Of a stretch of DNA of 64,000 bases, positions 20,850-32,961 are shown piece after piece (the stretch's first letter is position 1; the number at the start of each line of letters is the position of its first letter). A program made the translations under genes and the position numbers. Where the stretch lies: contig WACJ01000252.1 of the NCBI GenBank assembly GCA_008973525.1, positions 248,001-312,000 on the forward strand. The letters are read 5' to 3'. Under the pieces are notes generated by a model, which was not told the origin of the DNA, ran no database searches, and saw only the letters and a list, made by a program, of their open reading frames with translations. The stretch comes from Stenopsyche tienmushanensis. Its lineage: Eukaryota; Arthropoda; Insecta; Trichoptera; Stenopsychidae.

Positions 20850-23250
20850 GCAGATTCCTAATGTTCGACGTCGTCTTTTTTGCGGCAACCGCAGGGCAAT
20901 CATTCCAAATCACATCATTTTATTCATGCACAGTCCATCAATGTCAAAACGGCAATGTCTACGTAACTACGCTCTTAGTCACGTCTTAATTTAATGCCAG
21001 TAATCGATGCTCTCTTTTGCAACACCGATGATTACCGGCTCGATAATAATTACATACGGAACTATCCGAGGCGAAGATAGCGTGCAACGTTATTATTGCT
21101 AATATGTGTCCCAATCTATTCGCTGATATCGATGGGACTTATCGTCCATGGATAATAAATGGCGATACAACAAAAGAGCAAAACGGACGTGGGTTCCGTC
21201 ACGTAAGCCACCCCTTCTACATATAATGTACTTGGCATTTTTGCCCCATCTATTGTGCGCTGCTTTCGGGTTCTTCCAGTAAAAAATATAATTATCGTGG
21301 TTAAAATATGCGTTATCGCCGGAGAGCACGATCATTCCGTGCTAGAAGATGTGCTATAGGGGACGCTCTGGATTTAAATATTTGTACAGGTACTCCCTTT
21401 CTGAGGAATCACTATCTCGTTTCCCACGAAAGTATCTCAAACGAAGCTGATCTTCTCGAGCTTGCGTTTTTTTCTCTCCATTGTGCCTTCGTTCTTCGAA
21501 TTAGGTAAACCTAAACTCGTCTCGGTTAAAATTTGATAGCCGCCCACGACCTCGCCATGTTTCCCCAGTCTGTTGAAGCTCGTCGAACGATGCACCATCG
21601 GCTTTGCGGTAACGCGATAGTCGACGTTACATGATCCTCATCGTCTCAGCTCTCGATGGATCCCAGTTAAACTTACAACACAGACGTACAAATATAAAAT
21701 GGGAATAAATACATTAGCACTAGCAGTAGTGTCTTCGTTTTCTGATGATACCCTATCAATTTTCAACACTCCAATGCTCGCGTAGCATATCCGAAAGATA
21801 CATCCATTATTATAAACTTTTAGTACACACAATGGTATGTACATCTTTTAGAAGCATAAAAAAAATGCTTACCTGGACAACAATTAGAACTACAAGTTGG
21901 ATTAGATGGAGCGATAAGGCCGAAGTAACTATTATATTGTGGATAGTTTCGCTTGATCATATGGAATTGTAAGCAGTTTTTATTTGGATTTCAGTCCTTT
22001 ACCTGCAGTTTTTATGGCTCCCTGTTGAGATCCCGTTGTAAATAGTACAATACTCATTGCATGGCTTTCTTCTTGTTCGTTTCTACCAGGGATCAACTCC
22101 AACGTTGCATTTATACATGTGTTATTAGCAAAATTAAATGAATAGAAGACGAATAAACACTTGAGCTACAAGCTTATAACACATTGCGCGCGGGAAGCAT
22201 ACATTTATTAATCATGCTGGATTTTGCTTAAATTATTGGTCCACAGTGCACGTTGACATTCTTCACCATGGAAGTCCTATGCCATAAACAGATGATTTGC
22301 GACGAAAAAATTAAACATATTTTTACTTTAAAAAAGTAAAAAAAGTCGAGGAAAACGCGAATTTCATTTATATCGACTTGAAATTTACTGAACGTATTCT
22401 TAAAAACATGATTTTCTGATGATGGTCATAAATCGTCTAAATTCAATAGGATAGGAAGTAGGATAACATCAAATAACATACGCTTAAAACTTTTCAATGT
22501 CTATACTGGTGACGGAAATACTCGGTGTGATTACTATCTTGAAAAAAAATATTTAAATATGTTGGCTATCTTACAAATTTATGGCATTTTATGTAAATGT
22601 ACGCTTTTTACGCGCGACATTGAAAGATTACCTGCGTTTGGGGTAGACGCGCGCGATGCGCCCCCGCGCATAATGTGTTAAAATGATCGCAAAAAATGTG
22701 GATTGAATGCATAAAATTAAGCAATATTTTGGAGACCAAATATTATAATAACAAAAATTTGATAGTTGATAATACAACTTTATAAAATATCATCCCCTTC
22801 ACTGTTCAACATCCCATCGCTTTGATGATCCATTTTATCTAAAAAAAAAATCGGTTTATAAGTATAAATCGATTTTTATCGTGTTCGGTTAAGGCGTGCG
22901 GTATCCATCCTATTCCATAACACCCATCCTATTCGTTTTTTCGTTAAATTTAAATTGCATTTGCACAGTGATTCCAGTCTTTGCGATAACGCCTCGATTG
23001 TTTGCCGTGGATCTGATTCGATTAGGGTTTTTGATCATCGTTATCAAAATTTGAAAGTCTTCCCGTTTTCGGTTCATCCCTTAAGCGTCTATTGCCTGAT
23101 TTAAATTTCTGGAACCCATATTGGCATCTGCGGATTGTTTCACAAAAAAAAGAACTTACAGAGATTTTTCCGGACACAAACTGTGCTCAAACATAAGGTC
23201 TCAATATATGCGAATACTTTTTGGTACCCCTACTATTGTTATTAAATCTA
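20850..23250. other. Unique noncoding stretch
   Basis: 21.0-21.7 kb is more GC-balanced and CpG-containing, with overlapping short frames on both strands and no recognisable domain. 22.0-23.2 kb is AT-rich. I see no gene or element end. Confidence 0.35.
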
Positions 23251-23254
23251 TAAT

Positions 23255-23590
23255 TTAACCCCGTAAAGAGGTATGTCGCAGAGTTGTGTCCGAATTCCAG
23301 TGATTCAAAAATATCATTCTTACACGTTGAGCTGCTGAGCAGAAAAAGACACAGACAGAGAGAGTAGCTTGTGTGAATGATATAATTAATCGATTTCAAG
23401 TGTATTGCTTATGTTTACGCAAATAAATGACCGAATGTGTGCTATCGACAGTGTTTATTTATTTATGTACAAGCTTCATACACGCTGCGACGGTCCTGAC
23501 AGATAAGTGGATTTGTACGGATGATAAGTGGCGGACATATAAATATAGCATCTAAGTTTATGATGATTTTAAATTAGCTCACTACTAGAA
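23255..23590 (+). mobile_element. piggyBac-like MITE, subfamily A, with left end
   Basis: Starts with TTAACCCCGTAAAGAGG (TTAA at 23255-23258), then TTGTGTCCGAATTCCAGTGA, CTTACACGTTGAGC, GACACAGACAGAGAGAG and the family core from GTGCTATCGACAGTGTTTAT on. The right side stops at TTAGCTCACTACTAG without the final TTAA. Together with 10908 and 39175 it defines both termini: CCC at each end next to TTAA, the target used by piggyBac-superfamily elements. Confidence 0.85.
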
Positions 23591-23682
23591 TTCAGTTTAA
23601 AAATCCATTGGTGTAAGAGCGTTCCCACGAAAACACAGGCGACATACGACTTGATTAAGCATGATCACCTGTGGAATGACCA

Positions 23683-23960
23683 TCATCTTAGTCGTCTTCG
23701 ATGTACAAAAAATAATTCCGAAATATACTTAGCATTGTTTTGATGGACAATATTTTGTTGTGTGTTTTGAAGATTGCGGAGGGTAGATTGCGCATCAATC
23801 CGAAGGCGAGGGTTGAACATCGCCGTCAGAATGTTAATGCGCTCGAAGGACCCCTCTATAAAATAGAAAAGTGGTGATAACGCTTCCACCCCCTCAATCG
23901 CCCTTCTCTCCATGGCGTATTTGACGAGCAAGTCCAAAATGAGTAGGAAATGCAGCTAGG
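23683..23960 (-). CDS. Hypothetical open frame of about 85-90 residues
   Basis: The minus-strand frame reads LDLLVKYAMERRAIEGVEAL, then FYFIEGSFERINILTAMFNP, and ends VHRRRLR. The only internal Met is at residue 9, so a start is doubtful. I do not recognise it. Composition is protein-like with alternating hydrophobic positions. It may be a fragment of an old transposon or an exon. Confidence 0.2.
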
Positions 23961-24735
23961 AGCGTGCAGGAAAGAAGTACCTGAGCATGCAGCATAAAGC
24001 GGCGCGTCTCCAGGAGAACGTTGACCCGCTCGGAGGTCTGTTTAGAACCTGTCCTAGACAATAAAGAGGAGCCTCGGCCCGGCGGGCATAATGACCTTGT
24101 ACTCCGGCCAAAGCCAAACGGTCCTCACCTTTCGTTCCTTTTGCATCCTCCACTTCTGCACTATTGTCATCTCGGGACCTGGACCTGGACCAGCCATCAG
24201 GCACCGGGGACCCGAACCGGTTGCCACTTTTTAGCACTTCGTTTGAATTCGTTATCGCTTTGTCCCAGCGCCCGCCCATAAGCACACTGCGCCTCCCGAC
24301 CAATTTTACAAATTCGAACGCTTCATTGTTTCCAGCTTTCGTTGCGGCCTATGGAAAACAATCAAAAATTCTGATATATGACTTTGTTTTGCTTTGTTTC
24401 GTTTCAAAGGGACTTTCGTCTTGTACCTGGACCTAAATCGCGGCCTCCCAAAACCCTTTCGGTCGATCCGAACAAGTCCAGATACAACAATTTAGCCAAA
24501 GATAATTCATCAGCTGTTTAAATACTCGCCTCGGACCAAAGGTCTCATAACTCGACGAAGGTTAACCCATTCTATGCATCTTCAACAATTTCCGACAAAT
24601 TGTTGATGCTCTCATTTACAATCTTAATCGATTTCTTCGACCAACTTATCTATCCATTTCATATTTAGAATATGAATTACATAGTTGCTATCGTTTGCAA
24701 AGTTCGAGTCATTAAATGGTCAATTTACCGAGAGC
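23961..24735. other. GC-richer unique stretch
   Basis: Overlapping frames at 23956-24436 on both strands (115, 86 and 90 residues) are composition artefacts as far as I can tell. A short GGACCTGGACCTGGACC tandem lies near 24174. No domain is visible. Confidence 0.3.
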
Positions 24736-24736
24736 A

Positions 24737-24936
24737 TCGTTATAAAAGCAAAACGCTATAGAAATTTAGGCACCCATACAAAATTTGTACGCGTTTAGTT
24801 TGTTAATAAGCGCGAGTGACTAAAACGCACGAAGAGGCATTGAACTTACATATTTTGCCCGTTGCTTATATAATAAACACAGTAAACGCTATAGGAAAAA
24901 ACTCTATAGAAATAAACGCTATAGGAGTGTTGTCTG
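24737..24936 (+). mobile_element. Pogo/Tigger-like MITE, family 1, left end decayed
   Basis: The interior AACGCTATAGAAATTTAGGC, ACCCATACAAAATTTGTACG and GCACGAAGAGGCATTGA matches 18928-19124. The right end, GCTATAGGAGTGTTGTCTG, is followed by TA (24937-24938), which confirms the CAG terminus of the family. Confidence 0.75.
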
Positions 24937-24939
24937 TAG

Positions 24940-26195
24940 AATATTATTCCCGAACGATCGCAAGGTAAATTCACATCCCACCAGGATATATTTTCGATTA
25001 ACAAATGAATCAAACAAAATTAATATGTCAATAGATGATTCGCACATTGGAATGATTGTAATTAAGGTAAATCGATTCGCGTCCGGTTTTTTGGCAAAAA
25101 ATATCTTCAAAGCGTCACCCAAGGACATACAGACGACAAACGTACGCACTTACGCTTTTATTGATGTAATAACGTCTATTACGCATGTCGTTCCATTCAT
25201 CCGAAGTGTTCATTCGACTTGGCTCAGGTTACAATCTCTTATTATATTATTTATCGATCAGCGTTTGGTCTAGACATTTTTTTATATTGTGTAAGGACAA
25301 TCGAGTTCATTTGAGTTATGTCATCAATAGATGCGTCGCGTTTTAATTTCTTGCGATTTATGTCTTTATCTGACGCTGATAATTAAATCTGAATTATGAG
25401 GCATTAGCCCTTCTTTGATAATTAAATAATGAACACAAACATATCAACTTCCAAGGCAAAAATATTGTATGTACATACATTTTGCACCAAACACCACCAT
25501 GCAAATTGGTTTGACCTCCTTCTTTAAATCTAAAGTATTTTCTTCAGGCATTCTAAAATTCTTGTCCATCAGTATGCCTTAAAATCAGCTTGATACTCAT
25601 TTTTAATGTCCTCATTATTGATATAACTATGGTCGTAGATCTAGAAAACGATAGTGAAACGAACGAAAATCTTGTACATCTCTATGCAGACATATTTCGA
25701 GAAGATACCGGTGATGTATTTCGTACAATTGTATAACTTTACAAAAATTGTTACATTTCAATCTCGACTATGGTCAATGAAAGTGATAGTGGTGTACCAA
25801 ATACATATCATCGGTGGGAATTTTTCTGAACGCAAAACTGAACGAGTCTTCGAATTCCAAGACGACAAACGAAGAATTTTATATCTGCAGATCGCGAGAA
25901 ATAAAAATTATCTAATACTAATATCGAAGCTAATTCTGCTAGTCTAGAACTTAACATGCAGATTTGATGTGCTTACTATCTCTATTAGTCATCAAAGTCG
26001 TTTCGCAACAATTCGCAAACTGTGCCAAATCACTTTTCAAAACAAACTAATTCAAATGCAATCTTCTTGAATTTTGGAACGTATTTATATATTAGAGTTT
26101 AAATCTCATCGGCATTCAATGTCCAATTTTTTCGATCGCGTTTCTTCAAGCCGTTGATGTCTGCTTTTTTTATAAAATAGGTTTTATGCCATCAA
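24940..26195. other. Noncoding stretch
   Basis: Bases 25119-25137 are identical to 13278-13296. Nothing else recognised. Confidence 0.4.
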
Positions 26196-26199
26196 ATTT

Positions 26200-26462
26200 A
26201 TGATTGCTATAGATCGTAACCCAAATGTATCAACTAAGAATGATATAAAGAATCGATTTCAAGTGTATTGTTTATGTTTATGCAATGAAATAATCGAATA
26301 TTGTGTGCTATCGACAGTGTTTATTTATTTATATACAAGCTTCATACACGCTGCGGCGGCCCTGAGAGATAAATGGATTTGTACGACGATAAATGGCGTA
26401 CAAGCAAATATAGCATCTAAATTTATGATGATTTCTAATTAGCTCACTACTCAAAGGTTTAA
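26200..26462 (+). mobile_element. piggyBac-like MITE, subfamily A
   Basis: GATCGTAACCCAAATGTATC, AATCGATTTCAAGTGTATTG, TGTGCTATCGACAGTGTTTA and GCTCACTACTCAAAGGTTTAA, with TTAA at 26459-26462. The left terminus is absent. The open frame at 26200-26442 is part of the repeat. Confidence 0.8.
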
Positions 26463-26464
26463 TA

Positions 26465-26950
26465 TCCTCAAATGGAATCAAATTGTTGCAACCAGTTTTG
26501 ATATATACAATATCGTCTGAAATATCGCATATATCAGCTTTTTAATCGTATTCGTTTCGAATTCTTTATCTGAACAGCAGTATCATGCTGTCACATGATT
26601 GATTATAATTATGTAATTAGATCAAATGGTGTTAAAATGTTAAGTCATCTGACTGGCTATTTTGGTGGTTGCGAAGCATTTAGCATCGTTCTTTTCAGCG
26701 ATTCGTATCTCTTCTATATAACAGTTTGCATTCAAAGGTCGTGATGCTACGCTATGTTATGCATTTTTTTTAATATCAAAGATGAAGAAATTTGGATTCC
26801 TTTAAATGTAACCCAAATCTTCAGGGCTTACTATTATGATGCAGTCTATTATTGCTAGGGCAAAATAATAAATGTTACATAAACGCAATAGTTTAAGCTA
26901 ATTTAAAACATAGATAAGGGAACTCTTATCGTTCAAAGTTAACTATGAAA
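26465..26950. other. AT-rich noncoding stretch
   Basis: Nothing recognised. Confidence 0.4.
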
Positions 26951-27160
26951 TCTTCTAATATATAAAAATCAATGTTTGTACGTATTTAATGCGCTTCCAT
27001 ACCGTTCATCCGATTGCGATAAAACTTTGTCAACTAACTGTTTACACTTGCGGGAATAACATAGGCATAGGCAATATTGTATGGATGCACCATCTTGGCG
27101 CATATTGATTTGGTGAAATGAAGTTTGGGCTGCGTCTTCGGGTGCCGGGGTATTCGCTAG
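26951..27160 (+). mobile_element. Non-autonomous Helitron, complete, 210 bp
   Basis: Begins TCTTCTAATATATAAAAATC and ends GGGTGCCGGGGTATTCGCTAG, with CTAG at 27157-27160. The flanking bases are A (26950) and T (27161), as Helitrons require. The left 120 bases are shared with the ends at 7397, 14440 and 14536. The right end differs in detail from that at 9675 but keeps the GC-rich subterminus and CTAG. It has no coding capacity and would depend on a Helitron helicase in trans. Confidence 0.85.
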
Positions 27161-28280
27161 TACATAATAATTTATACTTTTTCATACAATGACAGAGACG
27201 ACGAGTTGCCAAGTAAATCCTTATCCTACTCGATCGAGAGTATTGATGATCAGATCGGTTATTTTACAAATAGATTTCAATAATTGGATCTCAAAGACCA
27301 GATATTGTGCAATGCTGTCAAAGCATTCATTGTGAAAGAATGGAGCGGAATTGCATCGTTGTGACGTTGTGTTGACAAAGCTTGTCCTGTTTGATTTATT
27401 GATCTTCTTGTTTGTCTCTTCCTTTGCATTGTTCTTGGAATTTGTTTTGTGGATTTGTCGGAAATCGAAGGACACGAAGGATTGCCTCCAACAGTGGATC
27501 GTCGTAAATCAAAAGCAAAGAGTGTGACAAATGCATTGACCAGTCGAAGACAGCGCATATTGTCCTCTCCGTCCGGGAACATATTTATGATGGTCATTAG
27601 CCAAGGAAGCAATATTCGAGCTCTTGTTCTATAAATTCAATTTTGAAAAGGCTTTTTTGTGCTTGCATTCCTGCTGACATTTACACTTAGTGTGTTCGTA
27701 TTTGTATAATTATCGTGCGGTGTTGAAAATGTTACTTCTTCGCCGAGTGCGCCATCTTGATGAATGAGATCATTGTTGCCGCCCGAATCCTGTAAATTCT
27801 AAAAGATACGTTGCTCAAACAAAATAACGGTATCCTTTATGTTGTACAAAAGCTCGTCGCATCAAAAGAGGAGTTGGATGCTCGTCTACGTCTCTCGCCT
27901 TTCAACATCAAAAGCAGCGTTCCACAACGACGATTGTCGATTTCGACATCGCATCGGCGTTGTTCAGGACATCGATACTTATTGGATCGACAATGTGGCC
28001 GTCGACAAACCGAAGGCCAAAAGGAATGCATGGAATTCGACGATGATTTCTCTCTATGGATCCGAATTCGATGACGCATAAGCAAGTATTTACGGCATTC
28101 GTGATCATTGTTTATGGCAGCGGTGTCCAACCGATCGATCCGAGGATATGAATATTTTCGGAGCGTTTGTAAGATATTTTCGGGCTCCGAAAAAGGACGC
28201 TGTGATGTCAATTGGTCTTTCTTTCATCTATTTCGGTACGCTGTGATCTTCTAGGCAGTCTATCAATAGGCGGCTTGTCT
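27161..28280. other. Stretch with several short open frames of unknown nature
   Basis: Frames at 27277-27612 (-), 27449-27634 (+), 27811-28081 (+, two overlapping) and 27837-28211 (-) have no recognisable domains. Those around 27.8-28.2 kb are Arg-rich in all frames because of CGT/CGA-rich sequence. No choice of strand can be supported. Confidence 0.3.
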
Positions 28281-28530
28281 TTAACCCTTTGATTAGTGAG
28301 TTAATTTTAAATTGAGTCAAACATAGATGCTATATTCGTATGTCCATCGCTTATCGTCCGTACAGATCCACTTTTCTCTCGAGGACGCGCAGCGTGAATG
28401 AAGCTAGTACATCAACAAATGAACCTCAACACTGTTGATAGCACACGATATTCGTTCATTTCTTCGTGTAAACACAAACAATACACGTGTGTGTCTTCAG
28501 TTTTAGTTACAAAAGGATGCATTTGTTTAG
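28281..28530 (-). mobile_element. piggyBac-like MITE, subfamily B
   Basis: On the plus strand it begins TTAACCCTTTGATTAGTGAG (TTAA at 28281-28284), the reverse complement of the family's right end. It runs through ATAGATGCTATATTCGTATG, CAACACTGTTGATAGCACAC and TGTGTCTTCAGTTTTAGTTA. The subfamily-B words (TGAACCTCAACACTGTTGAT) are shared with 41262, 43738 and 56500. The left end is not seen. Confidence 0.75.
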
Positions 28531-28689
28531 AATCAATATATCCTCCCTCGCAAATATCTTCTTCATCTTCTCGACCTTGTTCTTCTGAGGTAGATGTTTT
28601 TTTTTAAATATTTTCCTCATCATTCAAAATTTAGAATCCAGGATCGTTTTTACATCGCAATTTAACCACTCGGTTACATCGTTGTCTTT

Positions 28690-29170
28690 GCCTAAATCCA
28701 ACTGCTGCGATGTAGCAAAAATATTTTAATTTTATTTTCTTATGGAAGCTGATAACTGTCTCTTCATTATTTTCGTCTGCTAGCAATAATCGTCGAAGCA
28801 TCTGATTTCTATGTAAAACGTTTGAATGTTTCTATTACACCCTGATCCATCGGTTGTATTGGTCGTACCATTTGGTGGTAGAAATTTTACCATAAACATT
28901 TCAGCGATCTGGTTTAAACTTTCTATAAATGGATGGGACACGATGCATTGTCTAGTTATAATAATGTTTTCCCCCTTTTATCTATGGAATTTCTTATATT
29001 CTTTCCTTCCTTCTCCACAAATAGCTTCAATGTATGTCAGCAGAAAGTTTTTCCCCGTGAATTTCAAGTTCCCTGATACCATATCATAAAAAATATTGCT
29101 TTTCCACACAATACTGGACCGGGAATGGTTGTCCAGTTGATCGTCTTTGTATGAACCACATAAAAATACA
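28690..29170 (-). pseudogene. Pogo/Tigger-like DDE transposase remnant
   Basis: Reading the minus strand: VWKSNIFYDMVSGNLKFTGK and FLLTYIEAICGEG, a stop, then IVSHPFIESFK (near the second catalytic region of DDE_1 transposases). A frame change gives KFLPPN, the conserved FLPPN motif. Another change gives QMLRRLLLADENNEETVISF and HKKIKLK. These motifs and their order match Tigger/jerky-type transposases. At least three frame breaks and stops make it dead; the N-terminal DNA-binding domains are absent. It is the only long pogo coding remnant here and the likely kind of enzyme that moved the CAGT/TA MITEs. Confidence 0.7.
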
Positions 29171-29299
29171 AATTTTACTGAAACGTGACAAAAAAATAAA
29201 ACGGACCGTATATGTAATGTTTGAAATAATGTATTGAATAAATAATAATATTGTATTAGAAATATAAGCATTGAAAGTGAAGCGCTATGAATCGCATTT

Positions 29300-29490
29300 C
29301 GCGAAAAGATTTAGACGTGTAGGGGTACCTTTACAGCACGACCTTGCCATCGATGTATGAGTGTATGATGCGACGCAAGACATTCCGTCTGTGTCTCCGA
29401 TTCACTGATCTCCACACTCAATGCACGAAAATACCGCAGCAGATTTGCGGTAATCCGACATACGTTTTGCAAGACAGTGTCCCAAGTAAT
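29300..29490 (-). repeat. Repeat Z (unoccupied copy) and pogo family 2 fragment
   Basis: 29310-29410, inverted, matches the sequence that flanks the hAT-like element at 42879-43454 (42840-42878 plus 43456-43503): GTGCTGTAAAGGTACCC, CATCGATGGCA and CGCATCATACAC. At the insertion point this copy has an 8-mer almost doubled (TCATACAC TCATACAT on the minus strand). 29437-29490 (CAGCAGATTTGCGGTAATCC, then GACATACGTTTTGCA) is the left end of pogo-like MITE family 2. Confidence 0.6.
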
Positions 29491-29589
29491 TTCCCGACCC
29501 TCTGTAGTCCGGAACTTTTTACTTTCATGACCAATTTGGACTGAGATATAGATGTATGCCTGTTTCTTTTCTAAACCCCTAGGGGTTTT

Positions 29590-29770
29590 TGTGACCAATG
29601 AAGGGTGTCTGGGGAAGTTCCTTCATTATATAAAATGCATATTTGGATTGATTTTATACACTTAGTGTTGGAATTCCTGGAAGGTGATGATGACTGAGCG
29701 CTGCTCGCAACATGTGCGTGCATACTCTATATAACTCGAGTACTCATGCAACATATGCGGGGATAAATTG
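29590..29770 (+). repeat. Repeat W, copy 1
   Basis: TGTCTGGGGAAGTTCCTTCA, GATTTTATACACTTAG, AATTCCTGGAAGGTGATGAT and CAACATGTGCGTGCATACTC occur in the same order at 45485-45662. Noncoding; family unknown. Confidence 0.6.
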
Positions 29771-31370
29771 AATTATCCACAAATGAGCGGATGAAATATT
29801 AATTACGATTTAAGCAATCCAAAATCACATGTTTTACATTGGATTACGCAGGTTTCCGCATTAAAATCGTCCGCAGCATATGCGTGATTCCTCATCAACG
29901 GGTTGAATTTAGCCATCGAGAGAAAAATATTATAGACATTATAAAATATTTCCCAATTGACTGAGAGCATTTTGTATGCATCGACATGTTTTAACTATCT
30001 TTTTCGCTTATAAACGTACGATTATCGCTATCTGAATTATAATCACAAATTTGTACAATATAGTTGTATTATCTTTAATTGCCATTTTCATGTCGCAAAT
30101 AATTTTTGCTGTAAAATTTTTGATAAACTGGAAATTGTCACTGCATGCGTCATTCGGTTTATCTACATGTTTTTAAATAACGTTAAATGTTCTATTTAGC
30201 CAAATAAGGCTTAGCGCCTACGATATCTGTGTTTTTATCTCTTTTGGCTTGCATCGTGATGCGCTGAAATTTTTTCAGCGTTCGCTATATTTATGCTTCA
30301 TCGCTGAACAAAAGTTTGCTTTGAAAACAATTAGTTGTTCAATAACAATACAAACATCATACAGCACTGACATCTAGGCTGCACACATCCAGCATCTTTT
30401 CAAATGTCTCTCTTCCCATTGTTAACAACAAATGTTTCCTTAAAAATAAGAACATTATCAATATACTTGTCTAATATGGGCCACATTGTCATGCGTTCGA
30501 TATTGCACGAATGCCCTTATCAACTGATTAAATTGTCCATATTTTATCATTATTATAATAGTTTTTTTAAAGTATCTTCATAGTTTTATTAGATACACTT
30601 TTATAGACCGGTGTAAAATAACTGTTTTTGTGGGTCATTCCTTGTGCGGTTAGGGACCGCTTTGTGTTGACTTAGATCTATTTTAATATAATCGCTTTAG
30701 TGCGGTTTCCTTTGATCTATAAAAAATCACAAGGCCTAACGCGGTAATCATGCGTCCTTTTTAAAGAGGACAGTCTTTTATTAGACTACACTATTCTTCA
30801 GACTTCAGGCATCTTTCATCCTTTATACGTATATAATATGAACTTAAAACTAATTCTTACCAGAGGACTGACTGCGCAACTATATAGCACCAAGGAACTG
30901 TTTTTGGGCCTTATAAAGACGTTTTTGATATAATAAAATTAATTTCGATGATGTGTGCGTCCATTTACATTAGCCAAACGTAAATAATATGTCTTAATCT
31001 GAAGGGCGATAAAAAGGACGAGCGATTGGATGCTTCGAACGACTCACCAGGTGTGTTTGTCTGTGTTTCGACATAAATAGCATAGCGTTTATGTTCAAAC
31101 GATTCTCACTGTATATGGGATAATATGGAAGTGATCCAGGGCATGCATTTAAACGTCACGTAGACCCCTTCGAGAAAAAGGGGATCGAACTCTATTGCAA
31201 GAATCGTTTTTTCGTAAATTAACGCGATTGCTTCGAGCAGTTTTCCATTAGGCTCTGCATAACACGGTGCTTCTATAACACAGTTTCAATTTTACACGGG
31301 CGTTTTTTAACAAAAATATCCCATAAATAGAAGGCTACTATGACAAAAGCATACATACATCTACGTTCTT
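29771..31370. other. AT-rich noncoding stretch
   Basis: No repeat or gene recognised, apart from a GTGTTTGTCTGTGTTTCGAC word at about 31050 that recurs near 48757. 30.64-30.77 kb has partly inverted GCGGTTAGG/CCTAACGCGG words that could be decayed element ends. Confidence 0.35.
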
Positions 31371-31374
31371 ATCT

Positions 31375-31870
31375 TTTTGTCTTTTAATATTGCAAGATCG
31401 AGGTACGTAGCAATCAGATGGTGCTAAATCTGGCGAATATGTAGGATGCGGTAGACCGCATCCTCCACATTCGGGATATTATTCCTTCATAATAAATGGA
31501 AAAAATTAAGTTACCGGTTTAGTTGTTTTACTTTTTAACCAATGAGTTTGCTTTGTGCGAGTTATCTCCTCTTCGATTGAAAAAACCCGGTCGTGTTCCT
31601 AGCAGTTTTTGTTTGAGCATGTATAATTGTCGACGGTAAACTTCCGCGTTTATCGTATCGCCCGGTTTAGGAAGTTCATTGTAATGTATTCTTATAATGT
31701 ATTCTTTCGCTCTGCTTTATTATACGCGGACAGTTCGTGCGGCATCTAAATACCCATCTGATGATCGCAGCATATCTTCATCAATCATTAAAAATTGATT
31801 GATCGTATGTCTCACCTGTTGAGACATTGAGTTTGTTCCGATGGGTCCCTATGTCACACATGTCGAGACA
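31375..31870 (-). pseudogene. Mariner transposase remnant, third lineage
   Basis: On the minus strand: IHYNELPKPGDTINAEVYRR, QLYMLKQKLLGTRPGFFNRR and GDNSHKANSL (the HDNARPH block, with the Asp in a damaged context). A second frame gives GLPHPTYSPDLAPSDCYVPR, the third catalytic block. The HTH and first catalytic Asp are not recognisable. The wording differs from the 2640/16743 copies and the 35520 copy, so it is a separate family. Bases 31890-31945 just upstream resemble 886-940. Confidence 0.7.
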
Positions 31871-31949
31871 TCAATATTTCCGATGTTGTTTCGATGAGTT
31901 ATATGCTGAGTTTTGGATTGATATGTGTATGTTTAGCATAGATTTTAAC

Positions 31950-32305
31950 CGTTTGAATGCTACGTCAAATTAAGCAAATGTGCCTCAAATTTCCTCAGAA
32001 TTTCATTAAATTTCTAGCCTTCTTTCTTCCGATTATCATAGTGAATAGATCAAATCATTATTGCACTTTAGTCCGGAAAAGTAAAAAATATATCCAATGA
32101 AAAAGTTACGTATGTATTTGATATTATGGGTCAAATTTGATCCAGTCTGCTATATATCTCAGTTCCTACGGGAGCCACAATTCTCCAAGTCCGCCCCCCA
32201 CCGCAGATTGCATCGTACTGAGAATATGTATATATATATTTTTTTAAATAATTTATTTAGTCTGAGAGATATTTATTCCTTCTTTTGTCGCTTATATTGC
32301 GGGCT
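31950..32305. other. AT-rich noncoding stretch
   Basis: Nothing recognised. Confidence 0.4.
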
Positions 32306-32313
32306 CGTGTAGG

Positions 32314-32953
32314 CAGAGCCGTAACGAGGGTATGCAGCGCCCGTGGCAAGTATCTAATTTGCGCCCATCTTCCCCCGGGAAAACTTAAACACTATTATAA
32401 TGCACATTTTAAAATAATATACGAAGATAGTCCCAAAAATACCCGACCCTAACGTATTAATGGCGGTTGTTATTTTAAAATCTTATAAAGCTGAAGTTTC
32501 AAGACGCTATGAGCTGCTAAGGTCACCCCAGAAATGCTGAAGAAAATATTGGATGGAACAAAAAAATCACTTCACATTTGAGACAAAGGAATATGGGGAT
32601 CATCCACTGACATTAGCGCGAGCCATCTATGTAAATTAGACCCTGGGGAGTGGCCACGAGCTCTGTGTGTCCAACCGGTCCGCTTTTCGGACCGCCGACG
32701 CAATTAACGAGCACCTCGCGATCGGACGCCATATTCACGGGCGTTGTTTAAATTTTACATTGGCTCGAAATTATTGTTGTTTTTATTGCGCGCTTATGCC
32801 GGTCGGCAACGGCTTAATAACTATAAGAAATAGGGATTAGACATCCTAGCATATATTATAAAAACGGGCAGTGTCAATCAGTGTTGATTCATGCAACTCT
32901 CGACCGGGTCGGTACTCTGCACCTCTTTTGCCACCCCCCTTGTTACGGCCCTG
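32314..32953 (-). mobile_element. hAT-like non-autonomous element, complete, 640 bp
   Basis: The left edge CAGAGCCGTAACGAGGG and right edge CCCCCTTGTTACGGCCCTG are inverted repeats of about 17 bases. A perfect 8-bp target duplication, CGTGTAGG, sits at 32306-32313 and 32954-32961. CAG ends plus an 8-bp duplication are hAT-superfamily hallmarks. In reverse complement the first 270 bases match 12133 onward (AATATATGCTAGGATGTCTA, GGCGTCCGATCGCGAGG, AGCGGACCGGTTGGAC). The rest differs and has no mariner piece that I recognise. No open frame of note. The clear duplication suggests a fairly recent insertion. Confidence 0.85.
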
Positions 32954-32961
32954 CGTGTAGG

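Noticed and set aside
29311..29598. 95-residue minus-strand frame as a gene
   Set aside because: It lies across repeat Z and a pogo family 2 fragment, so the frame is repeat-derived.
31444..31463. GGATGCGGT/ACCGCATCC hairpin as a regulatory structure
   Set aside because: It falls within the mariner remnant's YSPDLAPSD region; a 9-bp arm inside decayed coding sequence is probably incidental.
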